Below are positions 34,966-44,598 of a stretch of DNA of 64,000 nucleotides, one piece after another. The notes below the pieces were generated by a model, which was given only the letters and a program-made list of their open reading frames with translations, was not told the DNA's origin and did not search any database. How positions within the stretch are numbered: the first letter of the stretch is position 1; every line of letters starts with the position of its first letter. A program made the translations under genes and the position numbers. This DNA is from Massariosphaeria phaeospora (lineage: Eukaryota > Ascomycota > Dothideomycetes > Pleosporales), in assembly GCA_011032825.1 (NCBI GenBank), contig JAADJZ010000021.1:186001-250000 (forward strand), read 5' to 3'.

Positions 34966-35466
34966 ATGTCCTGGACCTGGGCCGTTCAGCAAATCAACCG
35001 ATCTCTTGAACAACTCGGTAATTGGTACTATGAGTTCATGCACCGAGCAGAACAGGCATTTCAAGCCTTGCACGAACGCGTTTCCTACCTTGAAGACCGC
35101 CAAGCCTGGCAAGGGCCTAGTGATGAGCAGGTCGAACGAATACTGCGAAAGATACTAGCCGAGCGATTTGCCGATGCCGGAGTTCAACGAGTCGAGAACC
35201 CTAATGTCATGAAGGCCAGCGACTACTTTGTGGAAAGACCGAAAGACGCGTCTGTTCCCAAAACCATTCCCATGGACGTTACCTCTCTCCAAGTCGATCC
35301 TAGTGCGGTTCCTTCCAAAGCATATCAACAGACGTTAGAAATGCTCCAAGATGGACTCGACGAATTCCCACACGTCGATTTGCACAAGTCCGCAGACAAA
35401 CACCCCTCTGGCTTCAAGGTCCCAAGACTTCCAAATACACAACACCAGACCAAGCAATGGTCATAG
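34966..35466 (+). CDS. Small hypothetical protein with predicted coiled coil
   Basis: Unrecognised 166-residue protein from a single exon. The start is ATG at 34966 (MSWTWAVQQINRSLEQLGNW). The N-terminal 50 residues are heptad-like and aromatic (EQLGNWYYEFMHRAEQAFQALHE is amphipathic), then SYLEDRQAW follows. The rest is polar and probably disordered, with no membrane segment. Codon usage is balanced and coding-like, unlike the repeat-driven frames upstream. The frame is open 57 codons upstream of this ATG, but that part is pyrimidine-rich leader-like DNA. Confidence 0.55.
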   Translation: MSWTWAVQQINRSLEQLGNWYYEFMHRAEQAFQALHERVSYLEDRQAWQGPSDEQVERILRKILAERFADAGVQRVENPNVMKASDYFVERPKDASVPKTIPMDVTSLQVDPSAVPSKAYQQTLEMLQDGLDEFPHVDLHKSADKHPSGFKVPRLPNTQHQTKQWS

Positions 35467-36859
35467 AAGTCGATTCGCCCTGATGGTTGGACGTCGGTGA
35501 TGCGGCATGCCGTCGATCGAGACACCCGCTACGGCCATTGAAGGCCGGTATCAAACTGCCTTTAGGGATGGAATGGCCTCTTCCCATTCTTCACAATCTA
35601 CAATTTTGGAAGCCTTACGCAAAATCCGATTTTGTTTAGCACCACCACCGAACATCACCATACGGGCGGTGCTCACAAGATGAGCATGCACAGGGACGTG
35701 CTCTATCTGTTGGGTGTCTTCCTACCAGTGTTTGGTTGTACCGAAACACTATACCCATAAACTGGTCGACTTGTAGAACATATTATGAGGAGAAGATGGG
35801 AATGGACCAAAAGTGACAGAAAGCTCATCAGGCCGGGGATCTAGCGGAGGCCAAACTTTCTTTCTCCTGTCTGACTGGCTGCTGCTTTTGCACAGTAATG
35901 TATAACAATACCCATACGCGAATATCTTACGGAAACGATTGAAGACTCTATATGAAGAACGTGATAAACGCGGCTACGATTCGCGGAAGCTGCGTCCCGA
36001 CACCTCGTTTCTTCCGCTCAGCTATCGATCCACCCCAAACTCTGGCAACTATCCCAACCAATGTATGCATTGTGCCGCTCCGAAGTGACCGCAGAACCCC
36101 ACTCTGTCTTACCTTGTACCTTGGCAGTCGCGATATGCTCTATGACCCAGTTCCAGGGCCATAGACCCGGGTCGGTGGTGCGCATCTCACCATCTACCAT
36201 CTTCAGCTCCAAAATCTGCCTACTTTCTTCTAAATTATCCACTACAGCAGTGGAACGCCAGAGAGTACTGGTCTAGTAATGAAGCCCATGCGGGCTTGGC
36301 GGACAGAGCCAGACTGGCACTGTTGTACTAGAATGAGGCGTGAGTCGTGCCCAGAAACACATGGTTCGCCGTCCATCAATGTATCCGCGCGGCACAGCTT
36401 CGCTTGCGGTCACCATGTTTGTTGGGAATTTGGTAAGCTCCTACTCCGTACCTGTTGCGTAACTCATGCTAGACGACTCTGAAGTGCGACTATCGGCTTA
36501 GTTGGTATGACGATTGGTGATTTTGCCCATCGAGCTACAAAACTTCTCATAACGCGCATGTTACAAATGGGTCACGGCTATAGAGTACCACTACACCGGG
36601 ACTAAGCTGTACACCCTGGAGGTGTCGATTTTCGATAAGTCTGACTCAGACCAAACATCCTCAATTCTAAGTTCGTAGTTTGCTGCGGGTGAGAATCCGT
36701 GAGATTGGCGTTCCATATTTACCGATGCCTGTTTCGGACTAGTGTGGGGTCGAATATGGCGTATGTAACTCGAGGCCAGTCAACGTCCAATCTTCGCCCT
36801 CCTCCACCTTTTTCTCTGCTCAAGCATCTTCATGTCAGCCTAGGCGATCTGTATTTCAA
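35467..36859. other. Intergenic, about 1.4 kb, no supported gene
   Basis: Only short frames without domain or start context. The last 150 bases (CT-rich, 36780-36850) look like the promoter and leader of the F-box gene. Confidence 0.45.
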
Positions 36860-37555
36860 ATGGCTCCCTCGAGTCGCTATAACGAAGGGGAGGAGCGGCC
36901 TCGTATCAAGCATCGCATAAAATTACGGTCGAGTCCGCCTGAAGAAGCGGCCATCATTACAGCTTCGGAGCCGACCACCAACTTCGATCGCAAACCGCAC
37001 CCCGTTCTACAGACATCTTCCTGTTCTCGACTCAATCAAGCCACATCAACTCTGATTGGCTTGCCATATGAGATGTTGGAGGCAATTCTCCTGCAACTTC
37101 CCATCCAAGATCTGCTTTTGTGTCAAAGTGTGTGCCGCGCTTTCGGAGAAATGGTCTCCTCCTCAAGACCGCTTCGACGTGCTCTCTTCTTGGAGCCTGC
37201 GCATTACTCGGGCAAGCTCTCAGAATGGAAACTTCTCAAATGGAATCCATTCCTCGAGACAAAGCTTTCGAATGCGCTCAGCATCCGAGTCATGGGCGTA
37301 CACCGTAGCGCTGAAGGGCCTGTAAAGATGGTGGCTCATGTACGATTCCGGAAAGACGAAGTCGACGGACTGAATATGCTCCTGCACGATCAAGCTTCCT
37401 GGAAACAGATGCTCGTAACCCAACCGCCGGTGACCTTATTGATGCATCCGAGTGCCAGCCTCTTCTGGAAAAGTTCCATGGAACACCAAGCACAATTCTT
37501 TCACGAGCCCATGGGATTCAGCATTATGGATATGGTCTCATGCGTTGATTGGTGA
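36860..37555 (+). CDS. F-box protein
   Basis: Probable substrate receptor of an SCF ubiquitin ligase. It is a single exon of 231 residues, starting MAPSSRYNEGEERPR. After a basic, disordered N-terminus of about 60 residues comes an F-box at roughly 66-110: IGLPYEMLEAILLQLPIQDLL, then CQSVCRAFGEMVSSSRPLRRALFLEP. The C-terminal half has no WD40 or LRR repeats. It carries the pattern seen in short plant-associated ascomycete F-box proteins (LLMHPSASLFW, MGFSIMDMVSCVDW). Such genes are often lineage-specific and expanded. The target is unknown. Confidence 0.72.
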   Translation: MAPSSRYNEGEERPRIKHRIKLRSSPPEEAAIITASEPTTNFDRKPHPVLQTSSCSRLNQATSTLIGLPYEMLEAILLQLPIQDLLLCQSVCRAFGEMVSSSRPLRRALFLEPAHYSGKLSEWKLLKWNPFLETKLSNALSIRVMGVHRSAEGPVKMVAHVRFRKDEVDGLNMLLHDQASWKQMLVTQPPVTLLMHPSASLFWKSSMEHQAQFFHEPMGFSIMDMVSCVDW

Positions 37556-39189
37556 GGGCCAGATATCCAGAAAAGCCTCAAGCCCCACAAATCCAATACC
37601 ATGGCTACTATCGCGTCCATCGCACACTTGAGATTCGTATTCGATGCCGATTCGACGTGTTCTTCTCGCTCATCACTCCAAAAAACAAATGCGGAAGGAA
37701 CCATAAAGTTTCGGCTAAGAGCTTGCCGGTAATTTAGCCCTGTACATGTATACCACAACATTACTGGGATCACGATTGGACGCCACTAACAGTCAACTTC
37801 ACAGCCCGAGTCCTGTCATCATGCAATGCGTGTAATGGCATTGGTTCTGTGATGAGCAGCTCGTTACTTCCCACATCTGCACGGCTGGGGCCACGATCAT
37901 GCAGCAAGGTCAGCCAATGGCTTATACAGGGGCCATATCGGGCAGCATCTGTCTAGAGACTCAGATCAACATCTCAAAGGGGCGATTATGCAGAGTACTT
38001 GGTGTAAGCACTACCCTGATAGTAGTTGTTGCTTTGTCTGGGGGTAAACGAGTATGCGTTTGTTTCCACCTCTTTCCAAGTCATCCTACCGAATAAATCC
38101 GGCTTCGAATGAACATATCGCTAGCCTCCGTTCACCATCAACTTCCCTACCTCTTCGTATAACCGGGCAGCGTTTCTTCTGCTCAGCTACCAAGAAGGAA
38201 ACTATCAGAGCCACGTTAGTGCGAAGTAGACGAGGCCAGCATTAGCTCTCATCTTCAGTCAGGTAAACGTTCCTAGGGCTGAGAGCTATCGACATGACAG
38301 ATTTCGCTGCAGATACTATCTAGTATAAACTCACCTTCTCGAAGTATACAATAAGGAAGCGATGCAAAGGCGAAATTAACCTTTTAGCCACGGTCTCCAC
38401 TTGGCATCGCAAACTGTTGGCGCGGTGCAATCAATTCACCATCAAGCCAGTGTGGCGCACTAGGGACCTTAGTGCCGCGCCAGCTTACATGGAAATCCTC
38501 CGAGATTAGGGTTCTTTTCTCCAGTATCCTTTCTTCCTAAGAACCACACATCGTCCCTGTATGAATATCGCGCGCCTATCCTGCTGTCTCGCTGTCACGC
38601 TATCTCGTTCCTTCGGTTTCTAACAAAGCGGGCAAACTGCCTCCAGGCATTATTTGTTCGTGGTTGGCATCGTTTACTTCGCTGGCAAGTTCGACTGCCT
38701 TGCATCTGCAGTGGGCGATACCATAAAGCCAAGTGATGTGAATGGAACAGTACCTCTACACGCCCTACTTATACACTACATAGTGTACTAGACACAACAT
38801 GGCTTTGTAGAGACGAAGGTAAAGCATTTACTTACTACTGAAATCTTCTATACTGTCAAGAGGATTGCCTGAGCTGTCTTGGTCGCAATGGGATGAAGCC
38901 TGTTGCAGAAGCAAACGTTCGCCCGTTGGAGAAGACCTGCGAACCGGTAATTATAAAGTAGGCGGTCAGGCCAACGAATCACCTTCTGGTCGTGCAATCG
39001 GAAGCTCCTAAAGCAAGGCCAACGGAGACTGGGCCCTAGCAGCCTAGCAGGCACGAGCGCGCAGCTGCGTGGCGGTGAGAGTGCTGGATATCGCTTACCT
39101 CAATCAGAGCTCTCCCTCTTTCCATCGCACTCACCTCACATCTCACATCTCACGCAGCGTATCCAAACCACGCAGCATCAATTATCGAC
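37556..39189. other. Intergenic, about 1.6 kb, no supported gene
   Basis: Average to AT-rich sequence without a supported gene or RNA. The short frames at 37899 and 38054 (plus) have no recognisable domain. Confidence 0.45.
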
Positions 39190-39498
39190 ATGATCAACAC
39201 ACGCGTAGCCTACATCAGCCTTCGCCTCATGCAATTCAGCACGGCGGCCACTGTCCTCGGCCTCGTGGCGTTCTTTCTCCAACAGCACTCACAAAACGGC
39301 GATTATCCCCTCGCGCGCCTAATCTACAGCATCGTCATGGCCGCGAACAACCGGATACCTTCGAGGACCTTTTACTTGTTTTGTTTTGTTTTCCTTTCTT
39401 CGTATTTGGGTATTCACGCCGGGTTGAGTCATCAGTGCTTGACGGAGTTACGGGATGGATTCGGTTTCGTTCATAGCCAGCATGATTCTCCGAGTTGA
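39190..39498 (+). pseudogene. Truncated MARVEL-like membrane protein (N-terminal fragment)
   Basis: A 102-residue frame begins MINTRVAYISLRLMQFSTAA, then TVLGLVAFFLQQHSQNGDYP and LARLIYSIVMA. This is the typical first helix and start of the second helix of fungal four-helix MARVEL-type membrane proteins. After IVMA the sequence becomes NNRIPSRTFYLFCF and loses the family pattern. The remaining two helices are absent, and the convergent gene ends at 39552, leaving no room. I read this as a gene fragment. It could instead be a short genuine protein or have an exon I missed. Confidence 0.35.
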
Positions 39499-39551
39499 GG
39501 TCAATGCAACGATGATGATAGTTTTCTTTAGATTGTACGATTCAGCTCTGC

Positions 39552-40538
39552 TCACTTCTCCAACCCGTCCCTCAATGCGTCCACAACGCCGTCCACCTCC
39601 CCCAGCCCCTCCGTACCCCCTCTCTCCTCCACCACCCTCGCCAACCCCTCAAACACGCCCGCAACTTCCCTGAACACTCTCGCCTGCTCCGCCCACCCGC
39701 CCTCCTCCTCAAAACACAACCCAATTTGGCGCATCTCCTCAACCCACCTATATGCCTTCCCGGGACACCCCGTTACCCCTTTCCGCGCGCGCTGTGCCGC
39801 CCCTGGATTGTACTCGTCCAGGTACTGCTCCAGCGCTGGCAGCACGCCGAGCGAGGACGCGGTTGTGAAGGACTGCAGAGCTAGCGCTGTGAAACCTTTG
39901 CTGAGTGCGGCAAAGCAGCATTTCAGGCCGCTGGCGGGGCCGATGCGTGGGGAGAGGTGCTGTGTGTTGAGGGTGAGGGCAAGGTGCGGGCCGGAGGTTG
40001 GGGCTGAGTGTAACGGGAAGGGGCCAGAGAGGGGGATGCCAGGTTTGCGCCATTCGGGCATGGTAAAGGAAGCGGAAGAAGACGAGTCGGGAGGGGATGA
40101 TAGGGTTGGAGAGGGCGGGCCGCCGATAATGCCGCCGTCGATGAAGCGCACTTCGGCTTCGGGCGTCTGCGTGCTGAACGATGCGGCTATTGCAGTGACT
40201 GTAGACGGAGAAATCGCGTTGAGATCAAGGTAATACAGCGGTGTCCCTGCGCCTCTCCGCGGCGCTGGTGTGGTGGTCAGGGCAGCGATGACGCGGGCTG
40301 CAGTTGCAACGGCATCCCTGGGTGGTACGATGGAGAGAATGTAGTCGCATTCTTTCACTAGCTCAACGTCGGATACCACGAGCCGCAACGAGGCGGATTC
40401 TGCACGTTGATGCGTTGCGGTGCTGCGGTCGGACACATTGGTGAGTACGTTGTAGTTGTGCGCAATGAGAAGCTGAGCGATGCCGAGGCCCATTTGTCCG
40501 ATGGAGAGGATGCCGACGGTTGCGAACGGGGAGGACAT
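39552..40538 (-). CDS. 6-phosphogluconate-dehydrogenase-like NAD(P)-binding reductase
   Basis: Member of the beta-hydroxyacid dehydrogenase superfamily with a C-terminal DUF1932-type domain. It is a single exon of 328 residues. The start is ATG at 40538 (MSSPFATVGILSIGQMGLG), which places the Rossmann glycine motif at the N-terminus as expected. Further evidence is CDYILSIVPPRDAVATAARV, YYLDLNAISPSTV, FIDGGIIGGPP, and in the C-terminal domain GPASGLKCCFAALSKGFTALAL, where the Lys fits the catalytic position. The substrate is unknown. Its promoter is interrupted: the transposon begins about 80 bp upstream of the ATG. Confidence 0.8.
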   Translation of the reverse strand: MSSPFATVGILSIGQMGLGIAQLLIAHNYNVLTNVSDRSTATHQRAESASLRLVVSDVELVKECDYILSIVPPRDAVATAARVIAALTTTPAPRRGAGTPLYYLDLNAISPSTVTAIAASFSTQTPEAEVRFIDGGIIGGPPSPTLSSPPDSSSSASFTMPEWRKPGIPLSGPFPLHSAPTSGPHLALTLNTQHLSPRIGPASGLKCCFAALSKGFTALALQSFTTASSLGVLPALEQYLDEYNPGAAQRARKGVTGCPGKAYRWVEEMRQIGLCFEEEGGWAEQARVFREVAGVFEGLARVVEERGGTEGLGEVDGVVDALRDGLEK

Positions 40539-40618
40539 GGTGGGTAGACAGGCACACAGCCTTGTTGAATCAGTGCGTGGAAGGAACGCTGGTGTGAGAG
40601 TGGTCGATAGCGGATTAA

Positions 40619-40721
40619 ATCTGTTGTATGCATAATTCGGGGAATTTCTTGGCGCCATCAGGCGCCTCCCCACTCCCCACCAAAATTGGCAGAGGAGCCA
40701 GAATTCACCTATGACCGCCCC
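40619..40721 (+). repeat. Left terminal inverted repeat
   Basis: Begins ATCTGTTGTATGCATAATTC and ends ATGACCGCCCC. It is complementary, with about ten mismatches, to 43803-43905, and both arms are exactly 103 nt. A TATAAAG motif (40731-40737) lies just inside. Confidence 0.9.
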
Positions 40722-40820
40722 AAATCAGCCATATAAAGTCAGTATCGCCTTGAGGCCGTAAAGTGATGTAGGAGATGCCTATAATGACGTTTTTATGGTG
40801 TTGTAGGCTCTGTTTTCGCC

Positions 40821-42032
40821 ATGTGGCGCCCGCGAGGCGTTACAGCCGCCCGAAATCCTCATCGAGAGCCGCCTCCTTCTGCTCGGCCAGAGCCTGCGTA
40901 TTCGAGCCATGGCCTCACGCTGCCTACCCGCCTGCGTATAAATCGATACCTGTTGCTTGGCTGGCTGCCCTCAACGATTGCTGCCTGCAAGGGCTGTAGC
41001 CGTCACGCCGTGGACAATGTGACGAGTAATCTGCTGGAATTTGGCAGCGTCCGTAGGCCAGTTGGCAAGCTCGGTCCTCAGTTCAAAGTCCGGGGCGAGG
41101 ACGAGGAGGCTCTGTTTGACGAGCTTGTGCGTAGTGGGTGGATGTATCAAGACGAGATCGCGAGGTGGCTGGAAATAGAGAGAGGCGTATTTATCACCCA
41201 ATCCACGGTGTCGCGTTTGCTGCAGAGAAATCAATGGAGCCGTAAAACGCTACGGCCGTTTTCAGTAAACAGAAATGAGGACCTGCGCGAGAGTTACCGA
41301 AACAGTATGAGGCGCTTTGTGGGCGAGGATTTGGTGTTTATCGACGAGTCGATTTTCAACGAGAAATCTGGATGGCGACACCACGCCTACGCGCCAGTGG
41401 GCCATGAGGCGAGATACGCGATGGAGATAAAGAGAGGCGCTACGTACGCTATATTGCCTGCGTATACTGTCAGTGGCTACCTGCCTTGTACAGCTGTAAA
41501 AGAGGGATACTTCAACCGTGAGGAGTTTATGGATTGGATCGAACACGACCTCATCCCTACGCTGCGGGTGACGTACGGCAACAAACCGATGGTGATTGTG
41601 CTCGACAACGTCTCAATCCACACAAACAACGACGTCGCCAACCTGATAGAGAGCCATGGGTATCTCGTTAGGTATTTGCCGCCGTACTCGCCAGATTACA
41701 ACCCGATCTAGCTCACCTTTGGGGTGTTGAAAGCGTGGATCCGCAGGAACTTCATATATATGAGAACTCGGTTCCCTGGCGCCCATGGATTTGGGGATTT
41801 CTTGACAGCGGCGATCGTAGAGAGTAGGTGCGATAGGTTTGCGAGAAAGCACTTCAAACATGCGGGGGATGGCCTTTATATAGACCAACAGGTGCTGGAG
41901 GACGCTCGAGAGGCGCTACGGCGAGATCCGATGGTGTTTGAGTTTGAGGATAGCGAGGAGAGCGAAAACTCTGCCTCCGGGGATGACGAAAGCGATGGGG
42001 ATGGCGGCGATGATGCAGAGGCAGAGGCGTAG
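40821..42032 (+). pseudogene. DD34E transposase with in-frame TAG at the catalytic Glu
   Basis: Tc1/mariner/IS630-type transposase. The frame opens at ATG 40821 and reads through a helix-turn-helix region (RINRYLLLGWLPSTIAAC, GCSRHAVDNV) and a second one (QDEIARWLEIERGVFITQST) into the DDE domain. Asp175 is in FIDESIF and Asp262 in IVLDNVSIH. Exactly 34 residues after Asp262, following SPDYNPI, the codon is TAG (41709-41711), where the family has Glu. The same frame then continues for 107 codons (LTFGVLKAWIRRNF to an acidic tail) up to the stop at 42032. A single base change explains the loss. The intact length would be about 403 residues. Confidence 0.85.
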
Positions 42033-42213
42033 CTGACGTAATCAGTGGAGGGGAGCAGCGAGCCAGTTTCCTTGTCTGTAGAATGATATTTGGGTATCTC
42101 TGTAGCTGCTAAAATGTATACAATATAGATAGGAATCGACTTTTCAAGAGACCTCTGGTCTAGCGCGCAGCTTCCCCCAACTCTGGCCTCATCTCTGCCA
42201 TCAACTCTCTCTC

Positions 42214-43691
42214 CTACACCGCACCGCCTAACCCCATGAGCGCGCCAGCGCTACGGTAAACTGGCTTGTATTTTCGAAGCTCCGCCGCCAGGTGCCTCAC
42301 AATCCCATCCTTCAACTTGAAGCGCTCAACAGCGAGGTTGTAGAGCTCGCCGCCAGGCCTTGACATCTGCCGCAGGTCCCCAATCGTCCATCTCTGCTCC
42401 AGAACCACCTCTGCAGTGTGTACCCTCTCTCTCTCTCATACGCCTCATCTCCATCTCGACGCGCTGTCGCTCAGCTCGCTTTTGAAGCTTCCGGATACTC
42501 TCTCCGTCATCTGACGATGACGAGCCACGGCGGCCTTTTTTACGCCTACGATTGTGTGGATTGACGGTCAGCTTGTTGCCTGTACGTCGCCAGTGCTCGA
42601 GCAGCTGGATTGGAGGCGCCATTACAGCGACGCCGTTATCGCCTGCTACAATTTTGTGAGCCCAGGTCTCCATATCGGCAGGAGTGATAGCAAAGTGCTC
42701 CTGTGGATTAGGTACGTAACACCAGGCGCCAGAGTTGTTACAGACGCTTTCGCGGCAAACCCAGTGAGCGCAAATTGCTTTGACGTGATCCACAGACTCA
42801 TATATCTTATCCGCGCGCTCCATTTGCTTCGCCTCTTTTAGCAACTGCTTTGTACGCGCTGGCTCTGGAGTCGCTGCCGCAGCTGGATCGGATGAAGGCG
42901 CATCTTTTGCTGCAACAAACCGACCGTGGCGCCCAAAGGCACTCTTGATTGCCTCACAGTCGACTAGCGCCTCAAATTTGAGGTCCATCTGGTCTGCTTT
43001 GTGCCGCAACGCCTCAGCGTCCATTTGTTGAAGCAATCGACCGCCAGCGAGGTCTCCAAAGTCAGGTAAGGCGATAGTCTTGAACATCGATCGCCCCTTA
43101 AACGCCGCCCGATAGCTCACTGATTTGCTCACCCAGCGATACTCTCTGCCCTCAATCCTAGAGGCAGGGCTATCCACCATCTCCAGAAACTGATTCTCGG
43201 CGTCCTCTAGCGCAAATATGGCGCGCTCGCTCATCTGGCTGTCAGCGCCCACTGCCGCTCCGTTGACCCGCAATCGATACTGTATACTAATAGTATACAA
43301 TGGCTGCGGAGGCAGAGGCGGCGACGACGAGATCATGATCTCAGGCAAAGGCGCAGGCGCAGGCGCAGGCGGCAGCGGCAACCGGAGCATCAATCTGGGA
43401 GGACTCGGGAGGGGAGGACTGCTCTCCTCTCGTAGAGGCGATAGGCGGCGCCTTTTTCGAGGGTGGCTTCTTCTTGACAGGCGCTTTTCTGGTCGCAGGT
43501 GGCTTCTTGGCTGACTCTCCAGATGCCGCCGCGTCAGCTTCAACTAGCGGACTCCGCCATCTCACAGACTTACTGCCACCTGCTCCCGTCGTCGCATGAG
43601 GTTCTGGCGACTTTGGCGCCTCTGGCCGAGATCTCGCGCTTTTTCGGGTGGCTGGGCCAGCGCTGGCAGCGCCGCCGCGCTTTTTAGGCAT
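42214..43691 (-). pseudogene. Accessory ORF2 of the transposon, frameshifted
   Basis: Unrecognised second gene of the element, starting ATG 43691 (MPKKRGGAASAGPATRKSAR) right behind the right inverted repeat. Three frame segments follow one another. The first is a basic disordered N-terminus up to about 43350. The second (about 43350-42430) contains a conserved-looking core with HWVCRESVCNNSGAWCYVP, a possible Cys-based metal site, and FAITPADMETWAHKIVAGD. The third is a C-terminal segment (VVLEQRWTIGDLRQM to ALMGLGGAV, stop at 42214). Frame changes fall in a CGCCTG hexanucleotide run and a GA dinucleotide run, so slippage is the likely cause. Function unknown; its place inside the inverted repeats suggests a transposition accessory protein. 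Confidence 0.65.
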
Positions 43692-43802
43692 CGCGATCGC
43701 CTCAGGCGCCTACAACACCGAAAAACGTCAGTATAGGCAATATAGGCGTACGCTACGGCCTCACTCACTAACAGCAGCTATAGCAGGCGATACCCGGCGT
43801 TG

Positions 43803-43905
43803 GGGGCGGTCATAGGTGAATTCTGACTCGTCAGCCAATTTTGGTGGGGAGTGGGGAAGCGCCCGATGGCGCCAAGAAATCCCCCGAATTATGCATACAA
43901 CAGAT
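43803..43905 (-). repeat. Right terminal inverted repeat
   Basis: Reverse complement begins ATCTGTTGTATGCATAATTC and ends ATGACCGCCCC, matching the left arm in length and order. Confidence 0.9.
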
Positions 43906-44598
43906 GCGGGGGGTTTAGCCTTTTGTGGCTAGAGTAACATGACAACCATTAAAGGCTGATGTCGTAATCTGAGGTGTGAGAGCATGACGATGACTACGGA
44001 AGAGTTTGAGCTCCAATGAAATCAATCACAGGAACCTCTATCTGCCAGTGACGTTCTAAGATGAAGCTGCCTAATACGGGAGCTTGTTTTGGTAGAGTGG
44101 AGAGCATGGCAAAGGCGTCTCGTCGTTCGATTCTGCTTGTCGCTCTTCTTAATGCGTCCCTGGGTGAAAGTATGCCGGAACTACCTGAAGTTCGCCATCT
44201 TACGTATACTACTGAGGAGTGCTTTTTCCCTCCGAAGTACCGGCCCATTGTATACGGTAACTTTTGTCTCTGCTAGGCTCGCTAACGTCTCAACGAGTGC
44301 GTGAACGTGAAACATGCAAGCGGTGATCTCACTTATTCTGATCCTCCCACTGTCAACCTTGCTTCTACGGTCTTCGATTCGACCGTACTCGGTGCGATAC
44401 TTCAACGAGTTGTCGTCCTCCGTTAAATCTGCTGCGGTGTGCCTATTCAAGTTCAGATGGTGGCACCGTTTGTGTCTTGAACTTTCTCTGTATGAATGGC
44501 ATCTGCCGATCAGAGTTGGATGCCCGGTCTGTGGGAGGTTGGCAGCAGAAATGGCTAGGATACCCGTGTGACCGCTTTCTTGCGGTAACGTTACCATT
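43906..44598. other. Intergenic, about 0.7 kb, no supported gene
   Basis: Lies between the transposon and the 3' end of the histidine kinase gene. Small frames on both strands overlap each other and have no domain. Confidence 0.45.

Larger units (their letters stand above)
40619..43905. mobile_element. Two-gene Tc1/mariner-type DNA transposon, inactivated
   Basis: A 3.3-kb element bounded by 103-bp inverted repeats (40619-40721 and 43803-43905) of roughly 90 percent identity. The outermost AT on both sides may be the target duplication, so the element proper could be 40621-43903. It carries two convergent genes, a DD34E transposase reading right (40821-42032) and a second ORF reading left (43691-42214). 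Similarity of the ends continues inward past the repeats to just before both start codons. Both genes are broken. Composition is not AT-skewed and the lesions are not C-to-T, so repeat-induced point mutation did not cause them. Confidence 0.88.

Noticed and set aside
40619..43905. Repeat-induced point mutation of the transposon
   Set aside because: No AT skew, no excess of TA or TpA stops, and the key stop codon is a G-to-T change; the decay looks like point and slippage mutation.
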